The notes: generated from the sequence alone by a model not told the origin. A DNA stretch of 64,000 nucleotides from Kroppenstedtia guangzhouensis (GCF_014637345.1 NZ_BMEX01000005.1:285633-349632); one strand, 5' to 3'; shown: positions 1 to 13,249, counted from the first letter of the stretch. Translations and numbers: made by a program.

Positions 1-314
1 ATGGATCCATACCAGTCAGGGCTGTTGATTCATTGGTGTTGAAACAAAACCGACCTTTTTCCCTTCACCCGCCCAATCGTAAATATTACTTGTTGGAGGA
101 GATGGATGTGCCGGCTACGATCTCTTGCAAAAAAGTATCTGAAGATCGAAGATCGGGAACAAAAGCGACCCGGGCGAGACTTGTCTCCTCTGAGTGCATA
201 GGTGAATCAAAGCCCCATGATCCCGATCCTGTTTTCTACATAAAATATGGCTGATCAACATGCCTGCATACTAGTATGTATCGGATCCGGACGGAAATAA
301 ACCCATATCTGATA
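1..314. other. leading segment without a recognisable gene
   Basis: A 73-codon frame at 33-254 has no convincing ribosome site and no family resemblance. The minus strand, where rnpA would normally follow rpmH, is broken by stops and shows none of the basic RNase P protein motif. I see nothing functional here. Confidence 0.5.
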
Positions 315-343
315 GGAAAAAAGGCCACTTTTAGGGAGTGGCC
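315..343 (-). terminator. rpmH terminator
   Basis: Inverted repeat GGCCACT/AGTGGCC starts directly after the rpmH stop codon and is followed on the minus strand by a run of six T. This is a classical intrinsic terminator, and it implies that rpmH is transcribed without a downstream partner. Confidence 0.85.
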
Positions 344-478
344 TTATGCGGACAAAATCTTTCTGCCTTTTCGACGGCGATTTTTCAACACCCTGCGTCC
401 GTTTTTGGTGCTCATACGTTGCCGAAAGCCGTGTACATTTTTACGGCGCCGGTTGCTTGGTTGAAATGTGCGCTTCAT
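344..478 (-). CDS. rpmH: 50S ribosomal protein L34
   Basis: Encodes a 44-residue, very basic protein starting [13 protein letters not shown] and ending [10 protein letters not shown], the textbook L34 sequence and length. L34 is a late-assembling protein of the large ribosomal subunit. The gene points away from dnaA, as in other Bacillales origins. Unusually, rnpA does not follow: a terminator begins right at the stop codon and the 314 bases beyond hold no rnpA-like frame. Identification is certain because sequence and position both match. Confidence 0.97.
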   Translation of the reverse strand: MKRTFQPSNRRRKNVHGFRQRMSTKNGRRVLKNRRRKGRKILSA

Positions 479-689
479 ATGTTCACTCCGGTCTCTTCAC
501 AGGCAAAAACACCGAATCAATGCTCGTTTTCAGCCGAAGGGTCAACCAAACCCGTCCAATCATTGCCTTGAAACCGGATCCTCCTCCTTTCCACCGAAAG
601 GTTCCCCGAAAGAGAGACATCATCGGGATGACAGTCTTAATCATTATAGCTGTGGAACCGAAAATATGTCAAGAAAGGGAGGGGAATCC

Positions 690-1031
690 CCTCTGCTGTG
701 GATAACTGATTTTATCAGCAGGGTTGTCCACTGGTTATCCACCGGTTATCCACCGGTTATCCACAGAATACACACCTGTGGATAAAAAATTGTCCACAGC
801 CTGTGAATTGTGTGGAAAGAAACTGGATTTCGTTGTGGAGTCTGGATAGATTTGATATGATGTTCATGTTTCCGTCTGTGGATAAGTATGTCGGACCCAA
901 AAGTTTTCCACAGCCTGTGGATAACTTTGTGGAAATTTACAGAGCCTTGTGGATACCTTTTTTCCACAGCCTGTGGAAACTGTGGAAAGATGGGGACTCT
1001 CCCCTCAAACAAGGAATCCTCTTGTGGATAA
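690..1031. other. oriC: oriC upstream DnaA-box cluster
   Basis: Perfect DnaA boxes (TTATCCACA or its complement) occur at 697-705, 757-765, 777-785, 877-885, 916-924 and 1023-1031. Two TTATCCACC variants at 735 and 746 form an 11-bp-spaced triplet with the 757 box. Further relaxed boxes (for example TTGTCCACA at 790) fill the gaps. This matches the upstream half of a bipartite Bacillus-type origin and probably also autoregulates dnaA, whose start is 47 bp after the last box. Confidence 0.9.
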
Positions 1032-1077
1032 TCTTGTGGAAAAGAAAAAAGAGAATCCGGATGAAAGGGGGAAGCCT

Positions 1078-2430
1078 GTGGATACACATATTCAGGAACT
1101 GTGGGCACAAGCGCTGGAACATATTCAAGGAAAACTTTCCAAACCGAGCTTTGAAACCTGGCTTCAGGCTACGGAAGCAGTCGATTTCCGCGATGACACC
1201 TTGGTGGTGTCGGCACCCAACGAGTTTGCCCGGGATTGGCTGGAATCCCGTTATGCCAATCTGGTCCGCGACACTCTGCAGGAAGTGACCGGTTCAGTGA
1301 TCGGGATCCAATTTATCACCCATTCCTCCATACGATCGGAAGGGGAGGAAGAAGCCGCAACAAGTGCTGAAAAAATCCTCTTTCAGGACGAGCCTCCCAA
1401 GACGATGCTCAATTCCCGCTATACTTTTGACACTTTTGTCATCGGATCGGGAAACCGGTTTGCCCATGCAGCTTCTCTGGCAGTGGCGGAAGCACCGGCC
1501 AAGTCCTACAACCCGTTGTTCATCTATGGAGGCGTCGGTCTCGGGAAAACCCACTTGATGCACGCCATCGGCAATTACGTCCAATCCCATTCGACCCACA
1601 CCCGGGTCGTTTATCTTTCCTCCGAAACATTCACCAATGAATTCATCAACTCGATCCGGGACAACCAAGTCGATGATTTTCGCAACCGATACAGGAATGT
1701 GGATATTCTCTTGATCGACGATATTCAGTTTCTGGCAGGAAAAGAACAGACCCAGGAAGAATTTTTCCACACCTTTAACGCCCTTCACGGGGAAAGTAAA
1801 CAGATTGTCATATCCAGCGACCGTCCGCCCAAAGCGATCCCCACCTTGGAGGATCGGCTCCGATCCCGCTTTGAATGGGGATTGATCACAGACATCCAGC
1901 CCCCGGATCTGGAGACACGAATCGCCATTCTGCGAAAAAAAGCGATCGCCGATAATCTGGAAATTAACAACAGCGAAGTGATGGCTTTTATCGCGGATCG
2001 GGTCGAAACCAACATCCGTGAATTGGAAGGAGCATTGATCCGGGTGGTCGCCTATTCTGCCTTGACCAATCAACCGATCACCGTCAAACTGGCTGCGGAG
2101 GCCTTGAAAGACATCATCTCCGATTCCAAACCCCGCATCATCGGGATTCAAGATATCCAACAAGAAGTTTGTTCCTATTATCGACTCAGCATAGAAGATC
2201 TGAAAGGCAAAAAACGAACCAAAAATGTGGCCCTTCCCCGTCAGATCGCTATGTATCTCTGCCGTGAACTGACAGATTCCTCCCTACCCAAAATCGGGGA
2301 AGAGTTTGGCGGACGGGACCACACCACGGTGATCCACGCCCATGAAAAAATCACCCGAACCCTGTCGATGGATCTCAGCCTTCAACAGGCAGTGGAAGAT
2401 TTGCAAAAGCGCCTCATGAAGGAGTCCTGA
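1078..2430 (+). CDS. dnaA: chromosomal replication initiator DnaA
   Basis: 450 residues. DnaA binds DnaA boxes in oriC, unwinds the origin and helps load the helicase. Visible parts: N-terminal domain (SKPSFETW near residue 20), AAA+ core with Walker [11 protein letters not shown] and Walker [11 protein letters not shown], and the C-terminal DNA-binding signature [11 protein letters not shown]. The open frame extends upstream with several GTG codons, but GTG 1078 gives the conserved start [12 protein letters not shown] and has a GGGGGAAG-type ribosome site just before it. Origin repeats flank the gene on both sides. dnaN follows after about 340 bp of origin sequence. Confidence 0.97.
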   Translation: MDTHIQELWAQALEHIQGKLSKPSFETWLQATEAVDFRDDTLVVSAPNEFARDWLESRYANLVRDTLQEVTGSVIGIQFITHSSIRSEGEEEAATSAEKILFQDEPPKTMLNSRYTFDTFVIGSGNRFAHAASLAVAEAPAKSYNPLFIYGGVGLGKTHLMHAIGNYVQSHSTHTRVVYLSSETFTNEFINSIRDNQVDDFRNRYRNVDILLIDDIQFLAGKEQTQEEFFHTFNALHGESKQIVISSDRPPKAIPTLEDRLRSRFEWGLITDIQPPDLETRIAILRKKAIADNLEINNSEVMAFIADRVETNIRELEGALIRVVAYSALTNQPITVKLAAEALKDIISDSKPRIIGIQDIQQEVCSYYRLSIEDLKGKKRTKNVALPRQIAMYLCRELTDSSLPKIGEEFGGRDHTTVIHAHEKITRTLSMDLSLQQAVEDLQKRLMKES

Positions 2431-2772
2431 ACATCTTCCCTGAAAAGTTGAAACGCCTCCCCTGTGGAAACTGTGGATAAAATGAACCTACTTATACACA
2501 ACATATCCACAGCTTAAATCCCTTGTCCCACAAGGGTTGAAGGCACTTTTCCACACTATCCACAGCCCCTATTACTATGACTATGATCTTTAAATTAATA
2601 TATATATGTTATTCACAAGCGATTATGACACCCCACCACTTTTCCTATTTTTCCTCCAAAGGCTTTCAAGGATGGGAAAAGCATGATTGAATGATACAGT
2701 GGGGTTCTTTCTCTTGGATAAACAAAAAACAGATCCACCCTCTGTGGAAAAGATGAGGAGGAAAAAAACCCG
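2431..2772. other. oriC: oriC downstream region with AT-rich unwinding element
   Basis: Non-coding dnaA-dnaN spacer. It holds a perfect DnaA box at 2472-2480, relaxed boxes such as ATATCCACA and CTATCCACA, and then an AT-only stretch around 2589-2612 that is the likely duplex unwinding element. The order of boxes followed by AT-rich DNA matches the downstream half of Bacillus-type origins. The dnaN ribosome site GAGGAGG sits near its right end. Confidence 0.85.
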
Positions 2773-3909
2773 ATGAAATTCAGGATCTGCCGTACCGCTT
2801 TGACGGAAGCCGTATCCCAGGTGTCCAAGGCTGTATCCACCAAAACCACCGTTCCGATTTTGACCGGGATCCATGCCACTGTCGACGAAGAAGGGTTGTG
2901 GCTGACCGGGAGCAATTCGGATTTGACCATCCAGGTTTGTATTCCCCTTCGCCGGGATGATAAAGAACTGGTCAATGTGGAAACAATGGGTAGTGTTGTT
3001 CTGCCTGGGCGGATCTTTTCAGATATCGTCCGTAAATTACCCGGGGACCAAGTGGAATGGGATGTGGATGAACGTTGGAAAACCACCCTTCATTCCGACC
3101 AGGCTCACTTTGAGCTGAAGGGATTGGATCCTGAGGAATACCCTCGGGTTCCCCGATTTAATGAAGATCAGATGTTCAGTTTGCCGGCAGAGCTTTTGAA
3201 ATCGATGATTCGCCAGACTGGCTTTGCGGTTTCCACCTCAGAAGCCCGGGGAGTTCTAACCGGTGTCTTGTGGCGATTGGAGTCAGGTCGGCTCACTTTT
3301 GTCGCCACGGACAGCATTCGTCTGTCCCGACGGGAAGCGGAGGTGGAGGTTCCGGAGGAATTCACCTTGGAAAATGTGGTGATTCCCGGAAAAAGCTTGT
3401 CTGAATTGGGGAAGATCCTCGCGGATCAAACGGGATGGGTGGATGTGATTCTTGCGGATAACCAAATTATGATTCGGTCAGACCACCTTCTCTTTTTCTC
3501 CCGCCTTCTGGATGGAACTTATCCCGATACCAACCGGGTGATTCCCAAAGGAGGAAAGACGGAAATTCGGGTCTCCACCAAGGAAATCCTGCAGTCCGTG
3601 GATCGTGCCGCATTGATCAGCCGGGACGGTCGCGATAATGTGATAAAATGGACAGTGAAGAAAGAAGGAGTGGTTCAGGTCCAGTCCGCAGCCCAGGATG
3701 TGGGCAGTGTGTTGGAGGAAGTGGGTGCCCGGGTGGACGGGGAAGAGATCAGTCTCTCCTTTAACGCTCAATACATGATGGATGCCCTGCGCGCCGTGGA
3801 TTCCGATGAAATCCGGATTCTCTTGACCGGGACAATGACGCCGTTTTTGATCCAGCCGGCCGACCGGGAAGATGCCTTGCACCTGATTGTGCCGATCCGG
3901 ACGCGCTGA
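2773..3909 (+). CDS. dnaN: DNA polymerase III beta subunit (sliding clamp)
   Basis: 378 residues, normal clamp length. The homodimeric ring tethers DNA polymerase III to the template and recruits repair and regulatory partners through a cleft between domains 2 and 3. The N-terminus MKFRICRTALTEAVSQVSKA and the C-terminal DAVDSDEIR...LIVPIRTR-like ending are typical of Bacillales DnaN. ATG 2773 follows a GAGGAGG site. It heads the co-directional run yaaA-recF-remB-gyrB-gyrA. Confidence 0.96.
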   Translation: MKFRICRTALTEAVSQVSKAVSTKTTVPILTGIHATVDEEGLWLTGSNSDLTIQVCIPLRRDDKELVNVETMGSVVLPGRIFSDIVRKLPGDQVEWDVDERWKTTLHSDQAHFELKGLDPEEYPRVPRFNEDQMFSLPAELLKSMIRQTGFAVSTSEARGVLTGVLWRLESGRLTFVATDSIRLSRREAEVEVPEEFTLENVVIPGKSLSELGKILADQTGWVDVILADNQIMIRSDHLLFFSRLLDGTYPDTNRVIPKGGKTEIRVSTKEILQSVDRAALISRDGRDNVIKWTVKKEGVVQVQSAAQDVGSVLEEVGARVDGEEISLSFNAQYMMDALRAVDSDEIRILLTGTMTPFLIQPADREDALHLIVPIRTR

Positions 3910-3928
3910 GGTTTAAGAGGTGAGTCCG

Positions 3929-4147
3929 ATGAAACAGGTGACCATTCAAACCGATAGCATTACACTGGGTCAACTCCTTAAAAAGTTGGATATTTTGGCC
4001 ACAGGCGGACAGGCGAAACACTTTCTCTCCGAAAACCGGGTGCTGGTGAATGGGGAGCTGGAGGTACGGCGGGGGAGAAAGCTGTATCCACAGGATCAGG
4101 TCGTGATCGAAGGCTACGGCAACATCAGTCTGGTTGCCAGGGATTGA
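3929..4147 (+). CDS. yaaA: S4-domain RNA-binding protein YaaA (RlbA)
   Basis: 72-residue S4-like RNA-binding protein found between dnaN and recF in most Bacillota; it is linked to ribosome maturation or translation. The fold is visible as QLLKKLDILATGGQAKHFL followed by VLVNGELEVRRGRKL. A GTG at 3920 is possible, but ATG 3929 has AAGAGGTGAG in front and gives the family N-terminus MKQVTIQTD. It ends 13 bp before recF. Confidence 0.92.
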   Translation: MKQVTIQTDSITLGQLLKKLDILATGGQAKHFLSENRVLVNGELEVRRGRKLYPQDQVVIEGYGNISLVARD

Positions 4148-4160
4148 GAGGGGAGCGGCT

Positions 4161-5279
4161 ATGTTCGTGGAGCGGCTGGAACTGAAACACTTCCGCAATA
4201 TCGAACACCTCAAACTGGATTGCTCCGGAGAGCTCCACATGTTTGTCGGGCCCAATGCCCAGGGTAAAACCAATATCCTGGAATCTCTCTATGTCCTGGC
4301 CATCGGGAAGTCTCATCGAACCCGCAGTCACCGGGAGCTGATCCACTGGGAACAGACAGGAGCTCTCCTGAAGGCTGAGGTTTCCGGAAAAGAGTCGGCT
4401 CGACGGTTGGAGATCCGACTGACGCCCCGGGGAAAGCGGGTGCTGCGAAACGGAGTGGAGCAGCGCCGGTTGAGCGAATATATCGGTTCCCTCACAGCTG
4501 TCCTGTTCGCTCCGGAGGACTTGTCCATCGTCAAGGGCAGTCCCCAAGTGAGGAGACGTTTCCTCGATATGGAGATCGGACAGGTCAGTCCCGCTTATAT
4601 CTATCATCTGACCCGTTACAATCAGCTGCTTCAGCAACGAAACAGCTTGCTCAAAGAACTGGGAAAGGGATGGGGAAAACAGGCCGCACTCCTCGATGTT
4701 CTCAACGAACAGTTGGTCGAGTTATCCACACACTTGTGGATCAAACGCTTCTCCTTTGTGAACATCCTTTCCCGATGGGCACAGGAGATTCACCACTCCA
4801 TCACTCAGGGGAGTGAAAGTCTCACCCTCCATTACCGCCCCTTGGCCACCGTGAATCCCGGGATGGATCGGTCAACCATGGAGGAGGTGTTGACCCAGGA
4901 GCTGATGTTGATTCGGGAACAGGAGATTCAGCGGGGGACCACCCTGATCGGTCCCCATCGGGATGATCTGCGGATCGCCGCCAACGGTACGGACCTGCAC
5001 ACTTTCGGTTCTCAGGGACAACAGCGCACCGCCGCACTCTCTCTCAAACTGGCGGAAATCGAATTGATTCATCAAGAGACCGGCACTTATCCCATTCTTT
5101 TGTTGGATGATGTTTTATCGGAACTGGACGATGGTCGAAAAACGCATCTGCTGGAGACCATCCGAGGTCGTGTTCAGACCTTTGTCACAACCACCGGTTT
5201 GGAGGGAATTGACCGGGAGACACTGGACCGAGCCCGGATTCGCCGGGTTCATCAGGGCAGTATTACAGAACAGGGGTGA
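4161..5279 (+). CDS. recF: DNA replication and repair protein RecF
   Basis: 372 residues. SMC-like ATPase that helps load RecA at single-strand gaps. Walker A is GPNAQGKTNILE near residue 30; the signature and Walker B region GSQGQQRT...LLLDDVLSELD lies near the C-terminus. ATG 4161 follows GAGAGGGGAG and gives the conserved MFVERLELKHFRN start. The coding sequence contains a perfect DnaA box at 4722-4730, possibly chance, possibly an extra DnaA contact near oriC. Confidence 0.96.
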   Translation: MFVERLELKHFRNIEHLKLDCSGELHMFVGPNAQGKTNILESLYVLAIGKSHRTRSHRELIHWEQTGALLKAEVSGKESARRLEIRLTPRGKRVLRNGVEQRRLSEYIGSLTAVLFAPEDLSIVKGSPQVRRRFLDMEIGQVSPAYIYHLTRYNQLLQQRNSLLKELGKGWGKQAALLDVLNEQLVELSTHLWIKRFSFVNILSRWAQEIHHSITQGSESLTLHYRPLATVNPGMDRSTMEEVLTQELMLIREQEIQRGTTLIGPHRDDLRIAANGTDLHTFGSQGQQRTAALSLKLAEIELIHQETGTYPILLLDDVLSELDDGRKTHLLETIRGRVQTFVTTTGLEGIDRETLDRARIRRVHQGSITEQG

Positions 5280-5283
5280 AACG

Positions 5284-5589
5284 GTGTTTATCCATCTCGG
5301 CGGCAATAAGATGATTCGGATCAGTGAAGTGATCACCATCCTGGATGCCGGGAATCGGCGCTCTCCCGTCACCATGATTCCTTTTTTGGATGATGTTGAA
5401 AGACAGGGAAGAATGGAGAAAATCTCCACCCAGGAAGAGGTGAAGTCCTACGTGGTTACCCAAACCGGAGTATATGCTTCGCCGATTTCATCCCTGACTT
5501 TGTTGAAACGGGCGCGACAGAGCGGCTCCCGTCGGATGATTGATGAATGGTGCGGACCAAATCCGGAGAAAAAGGAACTCAAGGAGTAG
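5284..5589 (+). CDS. remB: extracellular matrix regulator RemB (YaaB, DUF370)
   Basis: 101 residues from GTG 5284. In Bacillus, RemB belongs to the RemA/RemB family linked to biofilm matrix expression. The conserved start FIHLGGNKMIRISEVITILD is plain. The protein is some 20 residues longer than the Bacillus homologue, with an extra charged tail ending NPEKKELKE that reaches into the gyrB ribosome site (AAGGAG). It lies between recF and gyrB as in Bacillus. Confidence 0.9.
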   Translation: MFIHLGGNKMIRISEVITILDAGNRRSPVTMIPFLDDVERQGRMEKISTQEEVKSYVVTQTGVYASPISSLTLLKRARQSGSRRMIDEWCGPNPEKKELKE

Positions 5590-7515
<1,926 letters not shown>

Positions 7516-7546
7516 GCGGATGTGAACAAAAAACGGAGGGAAGCGA

Positions 7547-10009
7547 ATGCCTGAAGAACAGCGCATCAATGAGATCAATATCAGCCAGGAAATGCGCAGC
7601 TCCTTCCTGGATTATGCGATGAGTGTCATCGTCAGCCGGGCCCTTCCCGATGTCCGGGACGGCCTTAAACCGGTGCACCGGCGGATCCTGTATACGATGC
7701 ATGAGCTGGGGATGACCGCGGACAAGCCCTACCGGAAATCGGCCAACGTCGTCGGTAACGTTCTCGCCTCCTATCATCCCCATGGGGATGCGGCCGTGTA
7801 TGACACCATGGTCCGCATGGCTCAGGATTTCACTTATCGATACATGCTTGTGGACGGACACGGAAACTTCGGGTCCGTCGATGGGGATTCCCCGGCGGCG
7901 ATGCGGTACACCGAGGCCCGGATGGCGCCGATCACCCGGGAATTGCTGCGGGATATTGAGAAAGAGACGATTGACTTCACCCCGAACTATGACGGACGCT
8001 TGGAAGAGCCGGTGGTGCTTCCCGCCCGCTTTCCCAACCTGTTGGTGAACGGGTCGGCGGGAATTGCCGTCGGAATGGCCACCAACATCCCGCCACACAA
8101 CCTGACAGAAGTGATCAACGGATTGCTGGCCATGATTAAAAATCCGGAGATCACCATCGATGAATTGATGGAGCACATTAAAGGGCCGGACTTTCCGACT
8201 GCCGGCCTCATCCTGGGCAGAGACGGGATCCGGAAGGCATACCGGACCGGGCGTGGTAGCATCAAGATGCAGGCCAAGACCCGGATCGAAGAAGCCAACA
8301 ACGGCAAGATGCGGATTGTGGTCGAGGAACTCCCTTTCCAAGTCAACAAGGCTAAACTGGTGGAGAAAATTGCCGAGTTGGTCCGGGATAAAAAGATTGA
8401 CGGGATCACCGATCTGAGGGATGAATCCGACCGCAACGGAATGCGCATCATCATCGAATTGCGTCGGGACGTCAATCCGAAGGTGTTGCTTAACAATCTC
8501 TACAAGCAGACCAACCTCCAGACGAGTTTCGGGGTCAATATGCTGGCACTGGTGGATGGAAAACCCCTTGTGCTCAATCTGAAACAGGTGTTGCATCATT
8601 ACCTGGAACACCAGGTGGAAGTGATCCGCCGCCGGACCCAGTTTGATCTTCGCAAAGCGGAAGAGAGGGCCCATATCCTGGAAGGACTCCGGGTCGCACT
8701 GGATCACATCGACGAAGTGATCGAACTGATCCGGGGCTCCCGCACGACTCAGGAAGCCCGGGACGGTTTGGTGGAAAGATTCGGATTGAGTGAAAAGCAG
8801 ACCCAGGCGATCCTGGATATGCGCCTGCAACGTTTGACCGGTCTGGAACGTGAAAAGATTGAGACCGAGTACAGTGAGCTCCTGAAGACTATCGCCAAAT
8901 TGAAGGCGATTTTGGCCAGCGAAGAGAAGATCCGCGGGGTGGTCCGGGACGAGCTGACAGAGATCCGCGACAAGTACGGTGATGAACGCCGGTCCCGAAT
9001 CATGTTGAATACAGGGGAGATCGCTGATGAGGATTTGATCCCGGAAGATGAGGTCACCATCTTGATGACTCATCGGGGGTATATCAAGCGGATGCTCCTC
9101 TCCGGTTATCGGGCCCAGCGCCGGGGCGGCCGGGGTGTATCAGGTATGGGAACGCGGGAAGATGATTTCGTTCAGCATCTCTTCGTCACTAATTCCCACA
9201 ACTACCTTCTCTTCTTTTCAAATAAGGGTAAGGTTTACCGGATGAAAGCCTATGAGGTTCCGGAACTGTCCCGGACCGCCCGGGGCACGCCGATCATCAA
9301 CCTGATCCAGATCGAACAGGGGGAATATATCGAAGCGGTCATCCCGGTTCGGGAGTTCTCCCCGGACAGTTATCTTTTCTTCGGTACCAAATTCGGGGTG
9401 GTCAAAAAGACTCCCCTGGAAGAGTTCGGTCATATTCGACGGAACGGCTTGTTCGCCATCAATCTGCGGGAAGGGGATGAACTGGTGGGTGTCCGTCTGA
9501 CGGACGGAGAACAGGAGATCATGCTGGGCACCCGCCGGGGGATGTCCATCCGTTTCCCGGAACAGGATGTTCGTCAGATGGGTCGGACAGCCACCGGGGT
9601 GAAGGGAATCGCCCTGGGCAAAGATGACGAAGTGGTCGGGATGGAAGTGGTGGATCCCGAGCGGGAAGTGGTCGTGGTGACCAGCAAAGGATACGGAAAA
9701 CGAACGGCCCTGTCCGAATACCGGACCCAGTCCCGCGGCGGAAAGGGGATCAAAGCGCAGAACGTGACCAAAACCAAAGGGCAAGTGGTGGGTCTGAAGG
9801 TGGTCTCTCCGGAGGAAGATCTGATGATCGTCACCGATTCCGGTGTGGTGATCCGGATGAATGTGGAGGGAATCTCCCGCATGGGCCGCTATGCCCAAGG
9901 GGTCAAACTGATCTCGGTCAAGCCAGATGAAGAGGTGGCCACCTTGGCCCGGGTTCCCACAGAAGAAGAGGAAGAAGAGGAAGAAAATCGAGTAAGAGAG
10001 GGCGACTAA
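7547..10009 (+). CDS. gyrA: DNA gyrase subunit A
   Basis: 820 residues. Breakage-reunion subunit with catalytic Tyr in MRYTEARM (near residue 120), CAP and coiled-coil regions, and a C-terminal beta-pinwheel with GyrA box QRRGGRG. The quinolone region reads [10 protein letters not shown], so Ala stands where Escherichia coli has Ser83. After an acidic glutamate run the last codons (N-R-V-R-E-G-D-stop) overlap the 3' end of a group II intron remnant on the other strand, suggesting that the original C-terminus was replaced. ATG 7547 has a GGAGGGAAG site. Confidence 0.97.
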   Translation: MPEEQRINEINISQEMRSSFLDYAMSVIVSRALPDVRDGLKPVHRRILYTMHELGMTADKPYRKSANVVGNVLASYHPHGDAAVYDTMVRMAQDFTYRYMLVDGHGNFGSVDGDSPAAMRYTEARMAPITRELLRDIEKETIDFTPNYDGRLEEPVVLPARFPNLLVNGSAGIAVGMATNIPPHNLTEVINGLLAMIKNPEITIDELMEHIKGPDFPTAGLILGRDGIRKAYRTGRGSIKMQAKTRIEEANNGKMRIVVEELPFQVNKAKLVEKIAELVRDKKIDGITDLRDESDRNGMRIIIELRRDVNPKVLLNNLYKQTNLQTSFGVNMLALVDGKPLVLNLKQVLHHYLEHQVEVIRRRTQFDLRKAEERAHILEGLRVALDHIDEVIELIRGSRTTQEARDGLVERFGLSEKQTQAILDMRLQRLTGLEREKIETEYSELLKTIAKLKAILASEEKIRGVVRDELTEIRDKYGDERRSRIMLNTGEIADEDLIPEDEVTILMTHRGYIKRMLLSGYRAQRRGGRGVSGMGTREDDFVQHLFVTNSHNYLLFFSNKGKVYRMKAYEVPELSRTARGTPIINLIQIEQGEYIEAVIPVREFSPDSYLFFGTKFGVVKKTPLEEFGHIRRNGLFAINLREGDELVGVRLTDGEQEIMLGTRRGMSIRFPEQDVRQMGRTATGVKGIALGKDDEVVGMEVVDPEREVVVVTSKGYGKRTALSEYRTQSRGGKGIKAQNVTKTKGQVVGLKVVSPEEDLMIVTDSGVVIRMNVEGISRMGRYAQGVKLISVKPDEEVATLARVPTEEEEEEEENRVREGD

Positions 10010-10330
10010 CCCCCGTCTTCTCACACCACCGAACGTACCGTTCGGTATACGGCGGTTCCACTACGTCTGACGAAGGAATTGGGTTCGACGAGCGACACTC
10101 AGAAGCCCTTGGTCTTGCCAATAGGCAAGGTCAAGGGTTTGGTGTAGAATAGGGCTCTTTGCGATGCGCCAGTATTTCCTCCGGGTGTTGCCCCACTTAT
10201 CGGCCTTCCCTTTCGGAATGCCCATAGAAATAAGCTGGCGTACCCGAGTCTTCGGCCGTTTCCACTCTTTCCAGCGGATCATCCGAAGGCGCCTTCGCAG
10301 CCATTCATCCAAGCGCCGAAACACCGTTGG
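9987..10330 (-). mobile_element. 3' remnant of a group II intron
   Basis: Read on the minus strand, a maturase C-terminal fragment is followed by sequence resembling domains V and VI. This includes a CCGCCGTATACC / GGTACGTTCGGTGG hairpin and a distal stem ending near CTTACTCGAT, typical for 3' ends of bacterial group II introns. The 5' part, ribozyme domains I-IV and most of the reverse transcriptase are missing. Boundaries are estimates. The remnant fills the gyrA-yaaC gap and overlaps the gyrA stop codon. Confidence 0.75.
10061..10324 (-). pseudogene. group II intron maturase, C-terminal fragment
   Basis: 87 residues matching the end of LtrA-type reverse transcriptase/maturases. The maturase-specific pattern runs LDEWLRRRLRMIRWKEWK, then KWGNTRRKYWRIAKSPIL, then a WQDQGLLSV-like tail. 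The fingers and palm domains of the reverse transcriptase are absent, so it cannot work alone. No ribosome site precedes it. Confidence 0.85.
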
Positions 10331-10356
10331 GGTTTCCGCCCGGCGGAGGCGTTATA

Positions 10357-11427
10357 TCACATCTGCTGAAACAGAATCTTCTCTTCAAACAACTCGTTCA
10401 GAATCAGGTTGGGAAATTTCCGTTGCGTCACTTGAAGAAATTCCTGGATCAATACCATCTCTTCAGAAGCCATCCCGTAAATCATCTCCCCCCACAGAGG
10501 GGGCTCATACCGACATAGCATGCTGAGGGCGAACAGAAGGGCATAATGAACAAACATCTCCGGGAGGCAGGACTCCACCCGTTGGAAAGGGGACAGCCAG
10601 TGGTTTCCATGCATGTCTTCCCGAAACAGGGGGTGGTCAAACCCCCGCTCCCACTGGTTGACATGGGAAATGAAGGGATGATGCCAAAAAAGAAGAAACC
10701 GGGGAACAGAGACGGGATCCTCTTCAAAGGTGAAACGGACTTCCCCGCCGGGTGAAAAACGGTTGAGCCGGTTGACCAATCCCCGGGGAGTCAGATGGAG
10801 CGCATCCAGAATCCGATCCTCCAAAACCAGGGGCATCCCCCGATTTGGAACTGAAGTGACCTCCGGAACGGCAACAGGAAACAGGGTCTCTTCCGGAAAA
10901 AGCTGACGGTATCCGTCTTGCAGTTCCGGGATCAGGGAGAACAATTCCTTTAAGGTCCAGTTTTCTCCGATCAGAGACTCTCGCCCCTGGTAACGGGCCA
11001 GTTCCGGAAACAATCCTTCCCGCTGCACCCGGACTTCATCAGCGAAAAATTGATAATCCCCACGTTTTCGTTTTCGCGTGGAAATCCCGTGGCGAAGAAC
11101 AGAAGTGTTTTCCGGGTAATCGGGAACCCTGGTGAGCATCAGAGCTTTGCACAGGGTCATCATTCCATAGTAGGAGAGCAACGGGCGGACAAACAGGTCA
11201 CTTCTTCGGGCCGCCTCATAATATGTTCGGGCTTGTTTGACATGATACATGAGGGGTTGGGCTGCCCGGAAGGCGGCCCTTGAGGGATGTTCCACCCCAT
11301 GTTTGCGGTATTTGCTTTCCAGAAAGGTGCGGACGGTGGCTTCATTCTCCAGAAGCAAAAACAGGTTCCACATCTTTTGCTCCGGTGAATCACAGAGAAT
11401 GCGCCGAATCTGTGAGACCATGTCCAT
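10357..11427 (-). CDS. yaaC: YaaC-family protein
   Basis: 356 residues from ATG 11427, which has GAAGGGAAAGCAGGG upstream; an upstream ATG at 11487 would add 20 residues but lacks a site. YaaC is conserved next to gyrA or guaB in Bacillales, always opposite in direction, and its function is unknown. The protein is hydrophilic with no membrane segment; conserved pieces include YYEAARRSDLFVRPLLSYYG and FALSMLCRYEP. Identification rests on sequence character plus the invariant position. Confidence 0.85.
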   Translation of the reverse strand: MDMVSQIRRILCDSPEQKMWNLFLLLENEATVRTFLESKYRKHGVEHPSRAAFRAAQPLMYHVKQARTYYEAARRSDLFVRPLLSYYGMMTLCKALMLTRVPDYPENTSVLRHGISTRKRKRGDYQFFADEVRVQREGLFPELARYQGRESLIGENWTLKELFSLIPELQDGYRQLFPEETLFPVAVPEVTSVPNRGMPLVLEDRILDALHLTPRGLVNRLNRFSPGGEVRFTFEEDPVSVPRFLLFWHHPFISHVNQWERGFDHPLFREDMHGNHWLSPFQRVESCLPEMFVHYALLFALSMLCRYEPPLWGEMIYGMASEEMVLIQEFLQVTQRKFPNLILNELFEEKILFQQM

Positions 11428-11528
11428 CCCTGCTTTCCCTTCTACAACAGAGTAGTCTGTACCCTTTTTTCGGTTTTTATAAATCATGAAGAGAGCAAGA
11501 CGTTTTTAAGAGGTTCTCTTTCTATAGC

Positions 11529-11548
11529 TGTGGACAACTTGTGGATAA
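11529..11548. other. pair of DnaA boxes upstream of guaB
   Basis: TGTGGACAA (11529-11537) and the perfect box TGTGGATAA (11540-11548) lie 11 bp apart in the divergent yaaC-guaB spacer. Helical phasing and the perfect second box suggest a DnaA contact outside oriC. Confidence 0.6.
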
Positions 11549-11578
11549 ATGGGGAGAACTTTTTAACAAATAAAAAAT

Positions 11579-11600
11579 CGTCCTAGCAGGGCGGTTTTTT
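11579..11600. terminator. terminator-like hairpin between yaaC and guaB
   Basis: Short stem CGTCCT/AGGGCG with a 3-nt loop, flanked by runs of A on the left and T on the right, so it could act in either direction. It lies between two divergent genes, and the transcript it would end is unclear; an attenuator is possible. Confidence 0.4.
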
Positions 11601-11714
11601 ATTTCTTTTTCCCGGGATTAGATAGATATGACTGAACTTCGGCTCCAAAGGTGTTTTGAAAACGGAACGTTTTCCGAAGAGATCGACAAGGCGAAAACCT
11701 TGTCATGGCGCGGC

Positions 11715-11744
11715 TTGACAGGGCCCAAGGCTGTCTGGTACGAT
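11715..11744 (+). promoter_or_regulatory. probable sigma-A promoter of guaB
   Basis: TTGACA (11715-11720) and TACGAT (11739-11744) with an 18-bp spacer, about 48 bp upstream of the guaB start. No purine-operator motif was recognised. Confidence 0.65.
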
Positions 11745-11785
11745 TGCACAAACCAAAATGCGGATTGATAAATAAAGGGGACTGA

Positions 11786-13249
<1,464 letters not shown>

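Noticed and set aside
33..254. 73-codon frame at the window start
   Set aside because: No ribosome site and no family resemblance; more likely chance or an edge of a rearranged region.
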